Shown here: positions 62,158-64,000 of the stretch, one piece after another
Position numbering within the stretch: the first letter of the stretch is position 1
Layout of the letters: each line of letters opens with the position of its first letter
NCBI RefSeq assembly: GCF_003711105.1
Contig: NZ_CP023865.1
Location: forward strand, 1,152,001 to 1,216,000
Direction of reading: 5' to 3'
DNA: 64,000 nucleotides
From: Actinoplanes teichomyceticus ATCC 31121
Lineage (GTDB): Bacteria > Actinomycetota > Actinomycetes > Mycobacteriales > Micromonosporaceae
Program-made: the position numbers and the translations under genes
Notes under the pieces: generated by a model
Told to the model about the DNA's origin: nothing
Database searches by the model: none
What the model saw: the letters and a program-made list of their open reading frames with translations, nothing else

Positions 62158-62193
62158 AGGCGGCCGTCATCCCCGGCGGGATGGCGGCCGCCT
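62158..62193. terminator. convergent terminator hairpin
   Basis: A 15-bp stem (one G-T wobble) with a 6-nt loop separates the VWA gene and the ROK gene, which converge. AGGCGGCCGTCATCC forms the left arm. Confidence 0.7.
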
Positions 62194-62207
62194 TTCGCGT
62201 ACGACGG

Positions 62208-63341
62208 TCAGCCCACCCGCCGCAGCCACGCCGCCGGGTCGTCGCGCACCCGCCGGATCACCGCGTCCGCCGCTCCCCGCACCGCGGCATCCGCGCCGAG
62301 CCGTGCGGCCCGCACCGTGACCGGCGCCAGCCCGGCGGTCAGCACCCGCCGCCGCAGCTGCGTCTCGATCCCGTCGCGCAGCCGGTCGAAGTACGGCCCG
62401 TACGCCCCGCCGAGCACGATCACCGGCACGTCCAGCAGGTTGACCACCGCGGACAGTGCGATCCCGAGCGCCGCGGCGGCCAGCGGCTCACCGGCGGCCA
62501 ACGCTTCCTGACCGGCGTACTGCTCCAGGCAGCCGGTCGCGCCGCAGCGGCAGGGCCGCCCGTCCGGGAACACCGTCAGGTGCCCGATCTCGCCGCTCCA
62601 GCCCCGCACGCCGCGGTACAGCTCGCCGTCGATCACCAGCCCGGCCCCGATCCCGATCTCGCCGGAGACGTACAGGAAGGTGGGGTCGCCGCCGGCCACC
62701 CGCAGCTCGCCGAGCGCGGCCAGGTTGGCCTCGTTGTCGACGGCCAGCGGCAGGTCGGCGAGCTCGGGCACGGCGCGCAGCTGCGCCGGCGCGTCCACCT
62801 CCTGCCAGCCCAGGTTGGGCGCGACCCGGACCAGCCCGGCGGGGGAGACCAGGCCGGGCACGGCGAGCGTGGCGCCGGCCACCACCAGGCCGTCGGCCTC
62901 GGCGGCGAGCCGGGCCCGGGCGGCGAGCCGGCCCAGCGCGGCCAGCGCGCCGGCGGCCCCGGCCGGGCGCTGGTCGGCGTGCTCGGTGAAGCGCTGGCGG
63001 ACGGTGCCGGTCAGGTCGACGACGCAGGCGGCCAGGTAGTCGACGTTGATCTCGCAGCCGAGTCCGGCCGGGCCGGCCGAGGTGAGCGCGAGCCCGGCCG
63101 CCGGCCGCCCGGCCCCGGTGCGCGGCGGCGGGTCGAGCTCGATCAGCAGCCCGCCCTCGATCAGGTCGTCGACCAGCGCCGAGACGGTGGCCCGGGTCAG
63201 TCCGGTGGCGGCCGCGACGGCGGCCCGGGAGGGTGGATCCGCGCTGTTGGCCACGGTGTTCAGCACCAGCGCGAGATTATGGGCTCGCACGCTGGACTGC
63301 CGGACGGGGGCGCTCGAGGGGGAGGAGATCCGGGCCGTCAC
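62208..63341 (-). CDS. xylR: ROK-family repressor (XylR-like)
   Basis: The product is 377 aa. The HTH (LVLNTVANSADPPSRAAVAAATGLTRATVSALVDDLIEGG) is followed by the full ROK set: YVSGEIGIGAGLVIDGELYRG, GWSGEIGHL and the zinc motif CRCGATGCLE. This intact motif contrasts with the first ROK protein of the window. The gene is divergent from xylA with an 84-bp gap, so it is probably the xylose repressor (established arrangement). The GTG at 63341 lacks a clear ribosome site. Confidence 0.88.
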   Translation of the reverse strand: MTARISSPSSAPVRQSSVRAHNLALVLNTVANSADPPSRAAVAAATGLTRATVSALVDDLIEGGLLIELDPPPRTGAGRPAAGLALTSAGPAGLGCEINVDYLAACVVDLTGTVRQRFTEHADQRPAGAAGALAALGRLAARARLAAEADGLVVAGATLAVPGLVSPAGLVRVAPNLGWQEVDAPAQLRAVPELADLPLAVDNEANLAALGELRVAGGDPTFLYVSGEIGIGAGLVIDGELYRGVRGWSGEIGHLTVFPDGRPCRCGATGCLEQYAGQEALAAGEPLAAAALGIALSAVVNLLDVPVIVLGGAYGPYFDRLRDGIETQLRRRVLTAGLAPVTVRAARLGADAAVRGAADAVIRRVRDDPAAWLRRVG

Positions 63342-63345
63342 GGTC

Positions 63346-63374
63346 TTGACAATGCCATACCCCGCCCAAATAAT
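63346..63374 (+). promoter_or_regulatory. xylA promoter, near-consensus
   Basis: TTGACA (63346-63351), a 17-bp spacer and AATAAT (63369-63374) give a strong vegetative promoter. Just downstream, AATTCAGCCAATAAACAAATC holds direct CCAA(A)TAA repeats and may be the ROK operator. Confidence 0.7.
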
Positions 63375-63425
63375 TCAGCCAATAAACAAATCGCAGCTGT
63401 TTCCTGCGTTTCGTGGAGGTAACCC

Positions 63426-64000
63426 GTGTCGCTCCAGGCCACACGCGAAGACAAGTTCTCCTTCGGTCTCTGGACCGTCGGCTGGCAGGCGCGCGACCCG
63501 TTCGGTGACGCCACCCGGCCCGCCCTCGACCCGGTGGAGGCGGTGCACAAGCTGGCCGAGATCGGTGCGTACGGCATCACGTTCCACGACGACGACCTGG
63601 TGCCGTTCGGCGCGGACGCGCAGACCCGCGACGGCATCGTCGCCGGGTTCAAGAAGGCGCTGGACGAGACCGGCCTGATCGTGCCGATGGTGACCACCAA
63701 CCTGTTCACCCACCCGGTGTTCAAGGACGGCGGCTTCACCAGCAACGACCGCTCCGTCCGGCGGTACGCCATCCGCAAGGTGCTGCGCCAGATGGACCTC
63801 GGCGCCGAGCTGGGCGCCAAGACCCTGGTGCTGTGGGGCGGCCGCGAGGGCGCGGAGTACGACTCGGCCAAGGACGTCAAGGCCGCGCTCGACCGTTACC
63901 GCGAGGCCCTCAACCTGCTCGCGCAGTACTCCGAGGACCGCGGCTACGGCTTCCGCTTCGCCATCGAGCCGAAGCCGAACGAGCCCCGCGGCGACATCCT
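63426..64000 (+). CDS. xylA: xylose isomerase (partial, C-terminus outside window)
   Basis: The gene runs past the right edge; 191 codons are visible. The frame starts at GTG 63426 with GGAGGT upstream. [20 protein letters not shown] and [12 protein letters not shown] (H54, D57) match the class I actinobacterial enzyme. [11 protein letters not shown] supplies the metal and catalytic residues E181 and K183, in standard numbering. It converts D-xylose to D-xylulose. The operon may continue with xylulokinase outside the window. A ROK repressor is divergent. Confidence 0.97.
   Translation, partial: MSLQATREDKFSFGLWTVGWQARDPFGDATRPALDPVEAVHKLAEIGAYGITFHDDDLVPFGADAQTRDGIVAGFKKALDETGLIVPMVTTNLFTHPVFKDGGFTSNDRSVRRYAIRKVLRQMDLGAELGAKTLVLWGGREGAEYDSAKDVKAALDRYREALNLLAQYSEDRGYGFRFAIEPKPNEPRGDI

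Overview
The window is a 64 kb chromosomal segment of a high-GC, filamentous-type actinomycete. A Micromonosporaceae / Actinoplanes-like host is an inference, not proven. The evidence is strong G/C bias at third codon positions, many GTG and TTG starts, tightly overlapping ATGA and GTGA gene junctions, and actinobacterial hallmark genes: an XRE/DUF397 pair, a GPP34 protein, a four-gene conservon, a SARP-type regulator and an AldO-like alditol oxidase. I see no tRNA, rRNA, insertion sequence, prophage or CRISPR array.

Layout. 0-4.7 kb: the start of a DUF397 protein, its XRE partner, a GPP34 protein, an APC permease and two small GNAT or GNAT-like proteins. 5-22.3 kb: a carbohydrate-degradation region. 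It holds a secreted GH5 cellulase, a LysE exporter, a GH3 beta-glycosidase behind a perfect 28-bp palindrome, a ROK regulator, a three-gene ABC sugar importer without its own ATPase, two secreted cell-wall-type enzymes, and a divergent GH95-like / GH42 pair. 22.3-29.9 kb: a membrane-anchored small protein, a GlxA-type regulator, a rhodanese, a DinB-like/alditol oxidase operon, a PadR regulator, a REC-GAF protein, an MHYT protein and a PRC-barrel protein. 30-42.7 kb: surface-glycan genes. One gene fuses a Wzx-like flippase to an HXXXD acyltransferase-like domain. After a CorA transporter and a WYL regulator comes a five-gene translationally coupled operon (GT2, large membrane protein, second flippase, two GT4s). 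42.6-50.5 kb: a GNAT, a GH20 hexosaminidase, an M48 protease with a 72-bp tandem repeat, a small Pro/Thr-rich protein overlapped antisense by a WYL regulator, and two adjacent paralogues of unknown function. 50.9-56.8 kb: a conservon (CvnA-D) followed on the other strand by a predicted membrane-anchored SARP regulator with a C-terminal helix-hairpin-helix. Five phased heptamers lie in the SARP/lipoprotein divergent promoter. 56.9-64 kb: a lipoprotein, a LacI regulator, a small ORF with a doubly operator-covered promoter, a lactonase-family protein, a solute-binding/VWA protein, and a divergent ROK (XylR)/xylA pair cut by the window end.

How the genes may work together. Polysaccharide-cleaving enzymes (GH5, GH3, GH42, GH95-like, GH20) lie beside an oligosaccharide importer and two ROK repressors. 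A TTAGTTT-N11-AAACTAA dyad, with the same half-sites and spacing as the Bacillus XylR operator as I recall it, sits between the first ROK gene and the importer. A related copy sits between GH95 and GH42, and weaker relatives lie in the GH5 and GH20 promoters. This suggests a local ROK-controlled glycan regulon. The strongest candidates for something new are that regulon with its altered ROK protein, the flippase-acyltransferase fusion with an internal Shine-Dalgarno sequence, and the membrane SARP with phased CGGCAGC repeats.
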